NCBI RefSeq assembly: GCF_030384665.1
Contig: NC_083677.1
Span: 372,001-436,000 of the forward strand
Direction: 5' to 3'
Length of the DNA stretch: 64,000 nt
Origin: Lodderomyces elongisporus
Lineage: Eukaryota > Ascomycota > Pichiomycetes > Serinales > Debaryomycetaceae
The position numbers were made by a program, and so were the translations under genes. This document shows, in pieces, positions 20,979 through 33,044 of this stretch. The notes under the pieces are model-generated. The model was not told the origin of the DNA. It saw only the letters and a program-made list of their open reading frames with translations, and searched no databases. Numbering within the stretch: position 1 is the first letter of the stretch; each line of letters opens with the position of its first letter.

Positions 20979-22992
20979 ATGTCTGCTGAAAACCAAGAAG
21001 AATTGTTGGACTATTCCGACTCCGAGGAAATTGCAGTCCCAACCACTACTCAAGCAGGTGAGGGCGAGTCAGCCAACGACAAGGAAGCCGACAAAAAGGG
21101 TTCATACGTTGGTATCCACGCCACCGGTTTCAGAGACTTTTTATTGAAACCAGAGTTATTGAGAGCTATTGGTGACTGTGGTTTTGAGCACCCTTCAGAA
21201 GGTTCGTACATCATCATTTAAAAAGAAACTACAGCGTCTATGAAATCACGAACAATCTTGTCCATTTTGTCCTTTTTCTTTTTGTTTTTATTTTCATTTT
21301 CATTTTCATTTACATTTTCATTTCCAATTTCATTTTCATTTCCTTGTTCATTTCAAATTTTATTGTTTGTTTTTTTATTCTTTTTCCTATTGCTATTAAA
21401 GGAGGAGATTTCTAAAACAGATTCACCAATCGTTGGTGTTTAAATCTGCAACAAGAGACCACAAACAGTAGTTTATTTTCAACTACACGATAAATCTTTT
21501 TTTCAGTGTCTTACATGATTGAATCACCAACGTGAATCATCGCGGCAAGATGTGCAGAAGGTGCATTTTGATTAATGAATATGTGTTTTATTTTTTTGAT
21601 AGTCGTGATATTATCTACAAGATAAGCACGGCTCAACTCCAATTAATCGCAATTTGAAATGTTTCATTCATCAATTATACACAGGGATCCCTCCACCTTT
21701 GTTTGAATGCATCACCATTCCCATTATTTGGACAAGAGATTGTGTTTTTCATATTCGCCCGTTTCATTATAACTGCTTTTCCCCCTTTTCCTACAATCTT
21801 ATTTTTTTTTCTTTTCTTTTCTTTTCCTTTCTTTTATTTTTTTTTTTCTAATTTTTCCTTCAGCATTATTTTTCAAAAGAGAATCATCAACTAACATTTT
21901 ATTTTTATTCCAGTCCAACAAGTTTGTATTCCACAATCTATTTTGGGTACCGATGTCTTGTGTCAAGCAAAATCTGGTTTGGGTAAAACCGCCGTTTTTG
22001 TCTTGTCTACTTTACAGCAATTGGACCCTGTTGCAGGTGAGATCTCGACTTTGGTCATTTGTCACACCAGAGAATTGGCATATCAAATTAGAAACGAGTA
22101 TGCCAGATTCTCCAAGTACATGCCAGATGTCAAGACAGAAGTCTTTTACGGTGGTACTCCAGTCAAGAGAGATATTGAGAAGTTGAAGAACAAGGACACT
22201 TGTCCACACATTGTTGTTGCAACTCCAGGTAGATTGCATGCATTGGTTCAAGAAAAAGCCATTAGATTGAACAATGTCAAATCATTTGTTATTGATGAGT
22301 GTGACAAGGTTTTGGAGTCTCTCGACATGAGAAGAGATGTCCAGGATATTTTCCGTGCAACCCCACACCAAAAACAAGTTATGATGTTTTCAGCTACCTT
22401 GTCACAAGACATTCGTCCAGTTTGTAAGAAATTTATGCAAAACCCATTGGAGATTTACGTTGACGACGAAGCTAAATTGACTTTGCACGGTTTGCAACAA
22501 TACTACATCAAGTTGGAAGAAAAGGAAAAGAATAGAAAATTATCCGACTTGTTAGATTCATTAGAGTTTAATCAAGTGATTATTTTTGTCAAGTCGACAC
22601 AAAGAGCTAACGAGTTGAACAAATTGTTATGTGCTTGTAACTTCCCATCAATTGCCGTCCACTCAGGTTTGCCACAAGAGGAGAGAATTGAGAGATACAA
22701 GTCCTTTAAGGAGTTTAACAAGAGAATCTGTGTCTCAACCGATGTCTTTGGTAGAGGTATCGATATTGAGAGAATCAACTTGGCTATCAATTACGATTTG
22801 CCAAACGAAGCTGATCAGTACTTGCATAGAGTTGGTAGAGCTGGTAGATTCGGTACCAAAGGTTTGGGTATTTCATTTGTCTCGACCAAGGAAGATGAGG
22901 AAGTCTTGGAAAAGATTCAAAGTAGATTTGATGTCAAGATTACTGAGTTCCCAGAGGAAGGTGTCGACCCATCAACCTACATGAACACATAA
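20979..22992 (+). CDS. SUB2: DEAD-box mRNA export helicase Sub2/UAP56 (two exons)
   Basis: A TREX-complex RNA helicase for splicing and mRNA export in the nucleus. Exon 1 is 20979-21201, ending H-P-S-E plus one base. The intron is 21202-21913 (712 nt). Exon 2 is 21914-22992, opening with the rest of a Val codon and Q-Q-V-C-I-P. The product has 433 residues, the usual fungal length. Motifs: Q-motif region ending F-E-H-P-S-E-V-Q, Walker A A-K-S-G-L-G-K-T, motif II D-E-C-D, motif III S-A-T, and motif [12 protein letters not shown]. The donor is GTTCGT rather than GTATGT; the branch site is probably AACTAAC, 22 nt before the CAG acceptor. Retention would stop translation after 80 codons. Confidence 0.96.
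21202..21913 (+). other. SUB2 intron, 712 nt, atypical 5' splice site
   Basis: The donor GTTCGT differs from consensus at positions 3 and 4; the family-conserved protein sequence across the join (H-P-S-E-V-Q-Q) fixes it. The body is T-rich with CATTTT repeats (about 21290-21360). No snoRNA was recognised in it. Confidence 0.9.
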
Positions 22993-23219
22993 GAAGTTAG
23001 TTTGTAGATGATTGTTTATACATGTGCTCGCACAAGTATACAATTGTTGTATTTGTACTTTTATAGCTGACAACACAAAAGTAAAATGAAATAAAATAAA
23101 ATAAAATAAAATGAAATGTGATTGTTGTTGTTCTTTTTAATTTTTACTTTTGATTTTTACTTTTACTTTTCCTTTATTTTTTACTTTTACTTTATTTATC
23201 TTGTATTTTCAAAATTACT

Positions 23220-24248
23220 TTACTTCCCGCCTATAGTGAAACACAATTCGTCAATCGTTTGGTAGACAGATTGTAAATCAGCTTTGGGAATGAGAAACCA
23301 TTCTATGTGCACCTTGTAGTTGTTTTGTAGTGGTGCTCTCTTTAGATTCTTATTCACTGTTAACTCGTCGTCGGGGACACATCCGCTGCAATAAACATCG
23401 CCTTTCCCGTACTTTTCGCGTAATGTACTATGAACCTTCAGTTCCACTTGTTTTAAATTCTTTTTGCAATGAAAGCCGTCATTTTTAAATCTTTGAAATG
23501 TATAAGGACTGGTGTCATCTCCAACAGTGTTAACATTTCCACCACTCTCTTTATCATCACGAATGGTTAGCCTCTTAAATCTTTCCCACCAATGCTCACG
23601 CACTTTCACCAAGTATTGATTCCGTGGTCCCAAATTGACTAGTTCGTGTTTGCATTTTTGCTTCCATTGTTTTATCCTGATATTCGGAAGCTGTGTGGTC
23701 ATTCCAATCTTTACCAATATATAAGGAGACCGATCGCTTTTAAATCTTGTCCATTTATCCTTGTGCCGCTTTTTTGTCTGTGGTATATTCTTCACTTGGA
23801 AATTCCAGCCCTTTGGAGGCGTGATAAAGTTTTCCATGGTGTAGATATAAATGTAACCTGCATCAGTGACTGGCTTTGTACTTGCACTTGCACTTGTACT
23901 TGTACATGTACTTGCACTTGCACTTGTACTTGTACTTGTTTTTGGTTTTTGTTTTGGTAATGGTGTAGGAGACAATGAAGAGGAAACGGGATCAGGAGCT
24001 ATAAATCCTCCAATCACATTGTATTTTTCATTCAGGTCATTTAGTAATGTCACAGATGAGGCAGGTGACTTTTCAAAAGCATTGTTTGTAGGATATTTGG
24101 TGGTTGTCTTACGGATCGCTTTTATTTCCTCAGTCCCCTTGGCTTGTTTTATATGATAATGACAATACCCATGCTCGGTGCGTACTGTAATTTTGCATCT
24201 TTGACCTTTGACAGTTATACCATTGCATTGGTGGACTTGGACAACCAT
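23220..24248 (-). CDS. T5orf172/MUG113-type GIY-YIG-like protein
   Basis: A 342-residue protein. The N-terminus has a Cys/His cluster (C-N-G near residue 8, C-K at ~18, C-H-Y-H at ~29) that looks like a small zinc site. After a low-complexity linker comes a T5orf172 (DUF1766) domain: G-Y-I-Y-I-Y-T-M near residue 130, V-K-I-G-M-T-T with R-I-K-Q-W, then a C-terminal part with E-x-x-V-H-S-x-L-R and an aromatic E-W-F. This is a GIY-YIG nuclease-related fold found in phages and in fungal proteins such as S. pombe Mug113. The biochemical role of the fungal members is not known to me. The linker is built from a hexamer microsatellite giving Ser/Thr/Ala repeats. Confidence 0.78.
   Translation of the reverse strand: MVVQVHQCNGITVKGQRCKITVRTEHGYCHYHIKQAKGTEEIKAIRKTTTKYPTNNAFEKSPASSVTLLNDLNEKYNVIGGFIAPDPVSSSLSPTPLPKQKPKTSTSTSASASTCTSTSASASTKPVTDAGYIYIYTMENFITPPKGWNFQVKNIPQTKKRHKDKWTRFKSDRSPYILVKIGMTTQLPNIRIKQWKQKCKHELVNLGPRNQYLVKVREHWWERFKRLTIRDDKESGGNVNTVGDDTSPYTFQRFKNDGFHCKKNLKQVELKVHSTLREKYGKGDVYCSGCVPDDELTVNKNLKRAPLQNNYKVHIEWFLIPKADLQSVYQTIDELCFTIGGK
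23878..23938. repeat. hexamer microsatellite (ACTTGC/ACTTGT) inside the T5orf172 gene
   Basis: About ten tandem six-base units on the plus strand encode, on the minus strand, an alternating Ser-Thr/Ser-Ala linker. The period is a multiple of three, so length changes keep frame. Confidence 0.85.
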
Positions 24249-25329
24249 GTTATATTAGGTTTAAGATGTTAGAATCATCACTTCCTTGCTAATGGTTTGG
24301 TTTTGCTCTTTTTTTGCTCTTTTTTTTTGTTCCTTTTCAATTGTTTGGTTCTTGCGCTAAACTCATAATCTGATTCTGTTGTTGGTTTAGTGTTTACTTT
24401 CAAAGTTCACACATATATATATATATATATTGGTTTCTTGTGTTTTTTTTTCTTTTTGGAATTTGTGTTTTATGTTTGTTAGTTTATTGTTAATTTTACA
24501 TATCGATTTGTTTTGGAGTACTGTCTAATTTGTACCTGTTTGAAAAAAAGAGATCTCAAAATAGTCGAAACGTATTTGCGCATACCGAACATGTTCACGA
24601 TAGACTAGATGCACAAAGCAAAGTTTAAAAATTGGGTTTGGGAAGGTCATTGAAGCTCGATACTTCAACGCCTCCAAAACTTAAAAGCCTTTTTCTTTTT
24701 TCTTTTTTGTTATATTCTGTGCATGGTCCTACATTGATTCTAAAAAGGTTTAAAGAAATGCAAATACAAAATACCAACCAGCAATGCAAGAATAAAATAG
24801 AGTATATATATATATATATATATTCTTTTTCTCAAATAGTAGCAGGTGATATTCAGGTACGACTCTACAATCAAAACGTGTACATTGCAGTTTTGGAGCA
24901 TTGATTGTTCAGTAGCCACGAAACTATTCTTCTGTTTCAAAATTTTAACATACACTCTATAAAACTTTGTTCTTTTGAAGATATATAACCATGTTTTTGC
25001 AGCAACAACAAAAGAATAAATGGTCGATTGTAGAAGTCCTCCCTAAAAATTAGAAATTATCAAAACTTATACAATCATAATCCTTTTGCTTGAGACAAAA
25101 CCCACAAAATTTTCAAAAACTTAGAACGAATTTTATACCCAACACAATTTCGTCTCTAACCCACAAAGCTTAGTGTGAGCCAAACCACCATATGATGCTT
25201 TGTGTTGCAAAGCCCTTCTACAACAAAATAGAATCCAAAAAATGAAAAAAAATTTAAATACATGGAAAACACAATAAAATCAATTTCCCAAAGTTTGTTT
25301 AGTGGGAAAAACGTTGAAATAACTAAGTG

Positions 25330-25336
25330 CACGTGA
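25330..25336. promoter_or_regulatory. Cbf1 site CACGTGA upstream of MET15
   Basis: CACGTGA (TCACGTG on the other strand) is the Cbf1 consensus used in sulfur-amino-acid promoters. It lies about 700 bp upstream of MET15 and 87 bp from a Met31/32-like site. Confidence 0.5.
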
Positions 25337-25422
25337 TATCTCATAATAAAATTGTACTTTTTTATTATTTTCATGCGCTTACCCGCAAAGCCCCACCAAT
25401 TACCTATTTGAGTAATATGACT

Positions 25423-25431
25423 CCACAGTTT
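25423..25431 (-). promoter_or_regulatory. Met31/Met32-like site AAACTGTGG upstream of MET15
   Basis: On the minus strand the sequence reads AAACTGTGG, the core bound by Met31/Met32 in S. cerevisiae. Closeness to a Cbf1 site suggests a joint Met4-recruiting module. Use in this species is inference. Confidence 0.5.
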
Positions 25432-26009
25432 AAAAGATATAAAGGTTATTTTACATATGTTTCTGTTCACTACAACGAAAACCACAAAAAAATAAAATCA
25501 ACCGATTACCGGAGGTACACAATACTGGAGAGAAATAAAGGAAGAAGGATAGATAGAACAAATGAGTATGTGTGTGTGTGTGTGAAACCACAGTCCGAGA
25601 CAATGAAAGTAGGATACACACAAGATGGATATGCAATTAAACGTACAATTTAGTCAAAGACAAATAGATCAACACAATTAAGAGTGGAAAAAAAAACAAA
25701 AAAAAAAACAAAAAAAACAAAAATTATTCACCAAGAATTCATATAAATAGTTTATGGAATCTCACCTTTATCAGTTCTGTTTCTTTTCAATTCTTTTACT
25801 CTTTTATTTTCTTCCTTCTTTCTTTCTTTCTTTCTCTTACCATACAACTTCTTTCGTTGCACAGCCTTTTTGTCTCGAGCTTTGACTTAACTCACCTAAC
25901 CTCACCCCACTTCACCCCTTCCCACATAAATACCAACACTCTCACTTTGTCTTTTTCAAATTGTCTCAGAAACTACAGTTTGATTCTTATTTTTTTATTC
26001 TTTTTTTAA

Positions 26010-27353
<1,344 letters not shown>

Positions 27354-27622
27354 ACAAAAAGAAGGAAAAAAAAATAAATCTATTGAAACATTGATACATT
27401 TGCTCTATTTCTTACCTTGCACCCATTTTATTTTCATTTCTTCAATTTTTTTGTTTTGCATCTCTAGTTATCTATTAAATGTATGTACATTACTGTATCA
27501 GTATGTATACACTTACACAAATAAATACAAATTATATATCCTTATTACTCTTTGTTGTCTTTTATTTCTATTTCTATTTCTATTTCTATTCATCCATTTA
27601 TTCCCCCTCTCATCTCAACTAA

Positions 27623-29920
27623 TTATCCAGCTTTGGCTAATGCAAAACATCTTTCGACGCTTAGTTCATTATTGCCCCACCAATTGGGCATCAATATAAC
27701 CTTGCCTGCAGAAAAACAAATGAAGATCAACAAGATGGCCAAATTGTAACCTGTATCAATTGCAGCTGCTAGTAAGTAATTGTATTTTTTCCACAAGGCA
27801 TGCTTATATCTATAGGCATAAAACATGGTGATGGTTCCACCAATAAACAGTGATAATGGTCCAGTAGAAATATTACCGTAAAAGGTTGATAGTGTTGAAA
27901 AGAAAACAGTGGTGTTCCACAAATTGAATTTTAGTTTTGAATTGGGGAAAAATCTGTATGCAGCGTAAAGGACCAATGGCGCACCGGCGCCCAATAAGAA
28001 ACCATATGGTAATACAGGGTAGTTTTTAAACAATCGTGATGGGCCCAATACAACGTATTGGATTGCGTTTGTATTATATGATGTTATCGATTGGCCTGTC
28101 CATTGGTGCAATGGGTCCTCCTTTGTACCGTTTAAATAATCCATCTTGGATGACAATACCCATCGCATTGCCGCATAGTTTATTGGCACGCCAATGAGCT
28201 CACCAAATATTTGTGAGAAGAATACCGATCTTGGTGGCAAGTGCATGTAGTGGCCAATTTTCTGATCTTGCAAGATATATTGAGCTCTATACCATGCATC
28301 ACCGGCAATGGCTCCATACACGGTGGCACCTGCAGGGTGTCTTGAAGATTGCAGCTGGATCATGTATCCATACAACAATTCATTAAAAGTACCAATTGCC
28401 AACTGGAAATTTGACAATGCATATAGCCAGCCCAATGGAGTAACTATAATTGAGCCAAACACAAGCCCAACAATGAGACACCACCAGGGCATGAAAAGAC
28501 TCTTGGTTGCAAGAATCACCAATAGTGTTATGAATGAAGCTGCAAATAGGATTATGTACCACAATAAAGGCACTTCTTTGTAAACTGCTTGCATCTTGTT
28601 TAATCGATCAGTATACTGCAAACTCAAGGAACTATTTGATTTTCTTGCCTTGATCAATTTTTTAAATGAGCTGGAAAGACTGCTATAGCCAAAGACAACC
28701 ACCCATACAAAACCAGAGACGTATGCAGCATAATCAAAAAACATGTTCCATGCTCGTTGTGCTCCAAGGTATACTTCTCCCAATTCGTGGTATGCCGTCA
28801 TATTTAATTGTAAATCTGGTGTCAACAAGTCAGTTGTTGGGTACTTGGTTCCATTGGCCAAAAAGAGACTATTGGACATTAACCCAGATTTAAAACTCGA
28901 TAAGCCGCCCCACTTGACAGAGGGAATCAATATCCAAGCGCCCAAGACAAATGCAACAAACTCAACCACTTGAACCCAATATGGATACAACATGATTGAC
29001 GACGTGATATTGGACCAGTCCAATGTAAAGTTCAAGAACCCCATACCTCCTAAACCAGACCCAAGAAAGTTTGCAGTATAGTTTTCAGGTGCAACCCAGC
29101 AAAGGAATGCTAGTGATGAGGTCATGGGCCAGATATATTCTGGAAAAAAGTGCCAAGCACAGACACCTATAAGCACGCAAAAGAAAATTTTCATTTGCTT
29201 TGAGCTTTGCTTCGAATCGAGATCTGATTTGCTTTGTGTTTGAAACAATGTTGTTTGCATCAAAGCCAGCGGCCAAATAAACTGTGGATCGTAAAGTAGG
29301 AAATTACGCGCTATTCCGGCATATGAGTATCCAACAAAGACAATTGTCCACATGAAGAAAATGGCGACTGCCGCATTGACTTTTTCTCCATAATAGATTT
29401 CTGCTAATGATAATGAATTGAGGCCCTGGCTCCCAGTAGCACCAGAATTGGCAGTGATGGTGATCAATGCTGTTTCCTTGATGGACCATGGTCCAGGATT
29501 GAGATCAAACAGACCCAACTTACCGAGACTAACTCTCTTTTTGGGCAAGACTTTGGCTAGCCATTTACCAAACCAGTGTGATGCAATTTGTACAAAAAAG
29601 ATGGAGTATGCTGCTGAAGTGGTTCTATAAGTGTTCATTGTATCGATGAATGCACCAGGCACAATGAAGATGATTGAAAGGATGAAATATCTGAATGTGA
29701 GAATGGGGGTCGTAGGGTCGTCTTCGAATGATACAGTATCTCTCACCACTTGCGGCAACTCTGCTATATCTGGAGGTATCTCTCCATCAAAACTGCCTGC
29801 CTCTGAATCAATCTGCTCAATAGAGACATTTGACTTTGTAGATATACTCTCCACAACAGTTTCCGCTTGTCCTTTGCGCACGGTTTCAAGTGCATCTTCA
29901 GGAATCTTTGTCCCTGTCAT
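27623..29920 (-). CDS. oligopeptide transporter, OPT family
   Basis: A 765-residue plasma-membrane protein with a ~75-residue acidic cytosolic N-terminus and about 14-16 hydrophobic segments. OPT marks: N-P-G-P-W-S-I-K-E near residue 145 (family motif NPGPFNxKEH in a variant form), then S-G-A-T-G-S-Q-G, and S-S-R-H-P-A-G-A-T-V-Y-G-A-I-A-G-D near 535 in place of the usual K-I-G-x-Y-M-K region, with K-I-G-H-Y-M-H-L-P-P-R downstream. These are proton-coupled importers of tetra- and pentapeptides or glutathione. Candida species have many paralogues (OPT1-OPT9), and I cannot tell which one this is. It is convergent with MET15, 269 bp between stops. Confidence 0.9.
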   Translation of the reverse strand: MTGTKIPEDALETVRKGQAETVVESISTKSNVSIEQIDSEAGSFDGEIPPDIAELPQVVRDTVSFEDDPTTPILTFRYFILSIIFIVPGAFIDTMNTYRTTSAAYSIFFVQIASHWFGKWLAKVLPKKRVSLGKLGLFDLNPGPWSIKETALITITANSGATGSQGLNSLSLAEIYYGEKVNAAVAIFFMWTIVFVGYSYAGIARNFLLYDPQFIWPLALMQTTLFQTQSKSDLDSKQSSKQMKIFFCVLIGVCAWHFFPEYIWPMTSSLAFLCWVAPENYTANFLGSGLGGMGFLNFTLDWSNITSSIMLYPYWVQVVEFVAFVLGAWILIPSVKWGGLSSFKSGLMSNSLFLANGTKYPTTDLLTPDLQLNMTAYHELGEVYLGAQRAWNMFFDYAAYVSGFVWVVVFGYSSLSSSFKKLIKARKSNSSLSLQYTDRLNKMQAVYKEVPLLWYIILFAASFITLLVILATKSLFMPWWCLIVGLVFGSIIVTPLGWLYALSNFQLAIGTFNELLYGYMIQLQSSRHPAGATVYGAIAGDAWYRAQYILQDQKIGHYMHLPPRSVFFSQIFGELIGVPINYAAMRWVLSSKMDYLNGTKEDPLHQWTGQSITSYNTNAIQYVVLGPSRLFKNYPVLPYGFLLGAGAPLVLYAAYRFFPNSKLKFNLWNTTVFFSTLSTFYGNISTGPLSLFIGGTITMFYAYRYKHALWKKYNYLLAAAIDTGYNLAILLIFICFSAGKVILMPNWWGNNELSVERCFALAKAG

Positions 29921-30213
29921 TATGCTGCAGCTCTATTTATTGAATCTTTAGTTTTGTTTTTTTGTTTTATTATTCTTCTTCTTTAGGGGGTTGCCAAGCT
30001 ATTTATTGATTAGTTTGGATTAGATTGAAGGAAATGAGTTTGAATAGAGACCAAAAAAACAGAAACCAAAAAACCAAAAAACCAAAAAACCAAAAAAAGG
30101 GTCTTATGATCTGCATTAAATACTAGAAGTGTGTATGTTATCTGGTTAAGAGATTATAATCGGTAATTTTTATAACCATCTTCAGTAGCACCTGCACCAT
30201 CATCATCACCACC

Positions 30214-30246
<33 letters not shown>

Positions 30247-31478
30247 TTGGGCATCAGTCAATGCAATAATCTTAATAATTTTAACAATATTTTTTCTCAC
30301 AATCATCACACTTTTACTTAGAAAGTAAACTGTGGATGGGTTGCAAAACGCCGAGTTTGCTAATTACTAAGCATAATTGAATGAGATTCAATCCGTTTAG
30401 TAACCAATTTCTTTTTTTTTTTTAATTTTGTTTTTTGTTTTGTTCCTGTTTCCATTTTCCTCATTTCACGTGGACTCGTAGCTTATAACTGTACGGCAAT
30501 AGGAAATAAGATAGTGTGCGTTTCTTTTTTCTCTCAAAGCTGTCAAAAGAATAGAGAGAAAAAAAAAAATGGAAAAAGAAAATATGGATGTTTTCGAGCG
30601 CTGTGAACTGTCAAAATTTTGGAATTTGAATTTCTTTTTTTTTTTTTTCCTTTCCTTCTTTCTCTATTATTGTCCAGAACATGATTACCAAAAAACTAGG
30701 AAGGAAAAAAAAAGAAAAGGAATTGAATAGAATGTGGTTAATAAAGCATTGTGAATGTTTAAAGAACCTTCTCTTTTTTTCTCCACTACTCAACAACACG
30801 TGAGTGAAGGTTGAAGGAAAGTAACAAATTGATGTAAATATTGTTCAAGCCTCATCTCAAATCCTTAGCGGCATTTTTTTTTGGCGAAGGGGGAGGGGTA
30901 TTTTTGTGTTCTTTTTCATCTCAGCTCTCGTACCACACAATGTATTTACTTTACAATAGTGAAATGGTGTTTGGACTATAAGCCACCTGAAAAATTGAAT
31001 AACAAATTGAAAATAGAAAATGGAAATGAGATAGAAAAGCCTTAAAAAGAAGAAAGAACGGAAAAAAGTAAAAGTAAAAGTAAAAGTAAAGGGTAAAAGG
31101 GAAAAGGTAAAATTGTGGCTCATTTTGAATAAATTTGGGTGGTTGTTTTTACAAATGCATTCCTGGCTTTGAGTTGTTTCCTATCTGCTGCTTGTCTATG
31201 TCTATGTCTATGTCTATGTGTGGGAGTGTGTGAGTGTGTGAGTGTGTAAGTCCTTGTGTGGGAGAGTCCTTGTGTGGCTCACCCGTTAATTTCCGTCTTT
31301 TGTGCCGTTTCCTTTTGTCGCTTTTCCTGTTGATTTCTTCTTAAGATTATGACATTTCATCAGTCTTCATCATCTTGAGAATCCTGAATCTTGAATAATT
31401 GTAGGTAAAAATTCGTTCAAGACATATTTTAATGTCTAATCCGAAACTTATCAACTTTCTAAGTTGTATTAATACAAT
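29921..31478. promoter_or_regulatory. 1.56-kb region upstream of the OPT gene and the small membrane ORF
   Basis: No supported gene. It has an AAAACCA microsatellite at 30051-30095, a CAT/CAC trinucleotide block at about 30194-30246, T-runs near 30411-30424 and 30636-30650, a GTAAAA repeat near 31066-31090 and a GTCTAT/GTGTGA microsatellite at 31194-31248. A CACGTGAG is near 30797. Confidence 0.5.
30194..30246 (+). repeat. CAT/CAC trinucleotide microsatellite
   Basis: An almost pure run of CAT and CAC triplets (about 17 units) in non-coding DNA, ~280 bp upstream of the OPT gene. Confidence 0.85.
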
Positions 31479-31739
31479 ATGGGTTTCATTGTATATTTGG
31501 TATTGGTGGTAGTGTTATTATTCATTTCATGTTCTGATTGCCCTTCAAATTTGCCGCAAGAGTACCTGTGGAACTATTTTTTTCCAAAATGGAGTGCTCC
31601 ATGGTTTAAACAGGGAATGATTATATTTGTCTCTAACTTGGTATTCATTGCTTTAAATTGTTTTGGCAAGTGTTGTAAAAAATATTCGTGTGTTATTTCC
31701 ATTGTACCAAGATCAAAAAAAAAGAATAGAAAATTATGA
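31479..31739 (+). CDS. small putative membrane protein, 86 aa
   Basis: A genuine ATG opens a frame with a hydrophobic N-terminal helix (residues 2-18, V/L/I-rich), a Cys-containing loop (C-S-D-C), an aromatic stretch (W-N-Y-F-F-P-K-W-S-A-P-W-F) and a second hydrophobic helix (~48-62), followed by C-F-G-K-C-C-K-K and a basic tail. This is more protein-like than the homopolymer-driven frames nearby, but I do not recognise the family. It sits between the OPT gene and a CFEM gene and is convergent with the latter. Confidence 0.42.
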   Translation: MGFIVYLVLVVVLLFISCSDCPSNLPQEYLWNYFFPKWSAPWFKQGMIIFVSNLVFIALNCFGKCCKKYSCVISIVPRSKKKNRKL

Positions 31740-32282
31740 TGCGCGGATTATTTTCAATAATAATCACGTGATACTCGTTTCTCTTTTCTCTCTTTTTTTT
31801 TTTCAGCCTTTATTTTTTTGCAACCAAAAGCCAATATTTCCCAGTTTCTTTGCATGCATTGACTATAACAATATACTACCAGCAACAGTACACGTGAATT
31901 ACTCAAATATCTGTTTCGTAAAAGTGTTTATATAGAAATGGTTCAATTCCATAATTGGTTACAGTATATCAAAATACTTGAATAAAACAAAAAGGGGAAG
32001 AAAATTATACTTTATTAGTAAAAGATGGTAAGAAAAAAAAAATAGAAATAAAGGATCAACACTATATTAAAAATTTGGGTTCGTTTTCTTTTTTGAAAGA
32101 TACAAAAGAATAAAACTGAAACCATTAGCACTGCTTAACAAAACAAGACAAAAACAAAATAAAATAGGAAAAAAAAATTAATTAGAAATATATGGTCAAA
32201 GTTTGTATTTTTTTTAATACTTTGTTCCAACATTCTCTTGTGAAAAATAATGAATTTTCGTTTTTTTTCTAAATCATTAAGT
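31740..32282. other. intergenic region, CFEM gene 3' flank
   Basis: AT-rich, no gene seen. A TCACGTGA palindrome (31763-31770) and an ACACGTGAA (near 31891) are present without an obvious target gene start downstream. Confidence 0.5.
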
Positions 32283-33044
32283 TTAGATCAAGGCAGCAAG
32301 AGCAGCAATGACACCACCAACAGCAACACCATTGGCAACACCACCGTTGACAACAGCGACTGAAGCAGATGAGGCTTCAGCAGCTTCAGCGTCATCAGTA
32401 GAAGAAGCAGCAACGGTTGAAGCAGAGTTTTCTTCTGGTTGTTCTTCAGCAGAAGATGGGGCAGCTGAGGATTGAGTTTCAGCATCACCACCAGCAACAG
32501 CAGTACTTTCAGAGACTGGAACAGCAGTAGTTGATTGTTGTTGTTCTGCTTCTCCTTCGTTGTTGTTGGAACCTTCAGTAGTTTCAGCAGCAGCAGCTGA
32601 AGATGCTGCAGAAGTCTCAGCTGGTTGTTCTTCGGTGGTGGCAGCCTCGGTGGTGGCGGCCTCGGTGGTGGTTGGCTCAGCGGTTGAGCTTGGGGTGGTG
32701 TCAACTTCGGTGGCAGCAGCGTCCAAGGCGGATGAGACAGAGGCGGGCATAAACCAGTATGGTTCCCAAACACCGGCTGATGAACAGATGGAGGTGGCTA
32801 ATGATTCAGCCTTAACAACATCGTCACCTTTACAGTTATCAGCGATACAAGCAGCAACGACACCAGACCATTGTGGCATAACACAAAGACAACCGGTGTC
32901 CCAGTATGGACATGGGGTTGAGCCGGTGTTTTCGTGGACACATGATTGAGCACAAGATGGCAATTGGTCGTAGATTCTGTCAGCGAAACCGTTGATTGAA
33001 GCAGTCTTTGCAACTGATGGGTATTGAGTGTATTGGTCAGCCAT
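32283..33044 (-). CDS. Rbt5-like CFEM protein with GPI-type tail but no signal peptide
   Basis: A 253-residue protein. The CFEM domain (~residues 8-95) has all eight cysteines (C-A-Q-S-C, P-C, G-C-L-C, A-C, N-C, I-C) and the W-D-T-G-C aspartate that is an axial haem ligand in the family. It is followed by the P-Y-W-x-M-P-A stretch typical of Rbt5/Pga10, a long Ala/Ser/Thr/Glu-rich stalk with short A-T-T-E repeats, and a C-terminal hydrophobic tail suited to GPI attachment. Such proteins bind and relay haem across the cell wall. The frame starts M-A-D-Q-Y-T-Q-Y-P, that is, directly at the mature N-terminus. There is an in-frame TAA just upstream, no ATG between it and the TATA element, and no AG acceptor that would allow a leader exon. 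See findings. Confidence 0.85.
   Translation of the reverse strand: MADQYTQYPSVAKTASINGFADRIYDQLPSCAQSCVHENTGSTPCPYWDTGCLCVMPQWSGVVAACIADNCKGDDVVKAESLATSICSSAGVWEPYWFMPASVSSALDAAATEVDTTPSSTAEPTTTEAATTEAATTEEQPAETSAASSAAAAETTEGSNNNEGEAEQQQSTTAVPVSESTAVAGGDAETQSSAAPSSAEEQPEENSASTVAASSTDDAEAAEASSASVAVVNGGVANGVAVGGVIAALAALI

Noticed and set aside
32560..32949. 129-codon open frame antisense to the Rbt5-like CFEM gene
   Set aside because: It mirrors the Ala/Ser/Thr-rich stalk codons of the real gene and has no start context or family signs.
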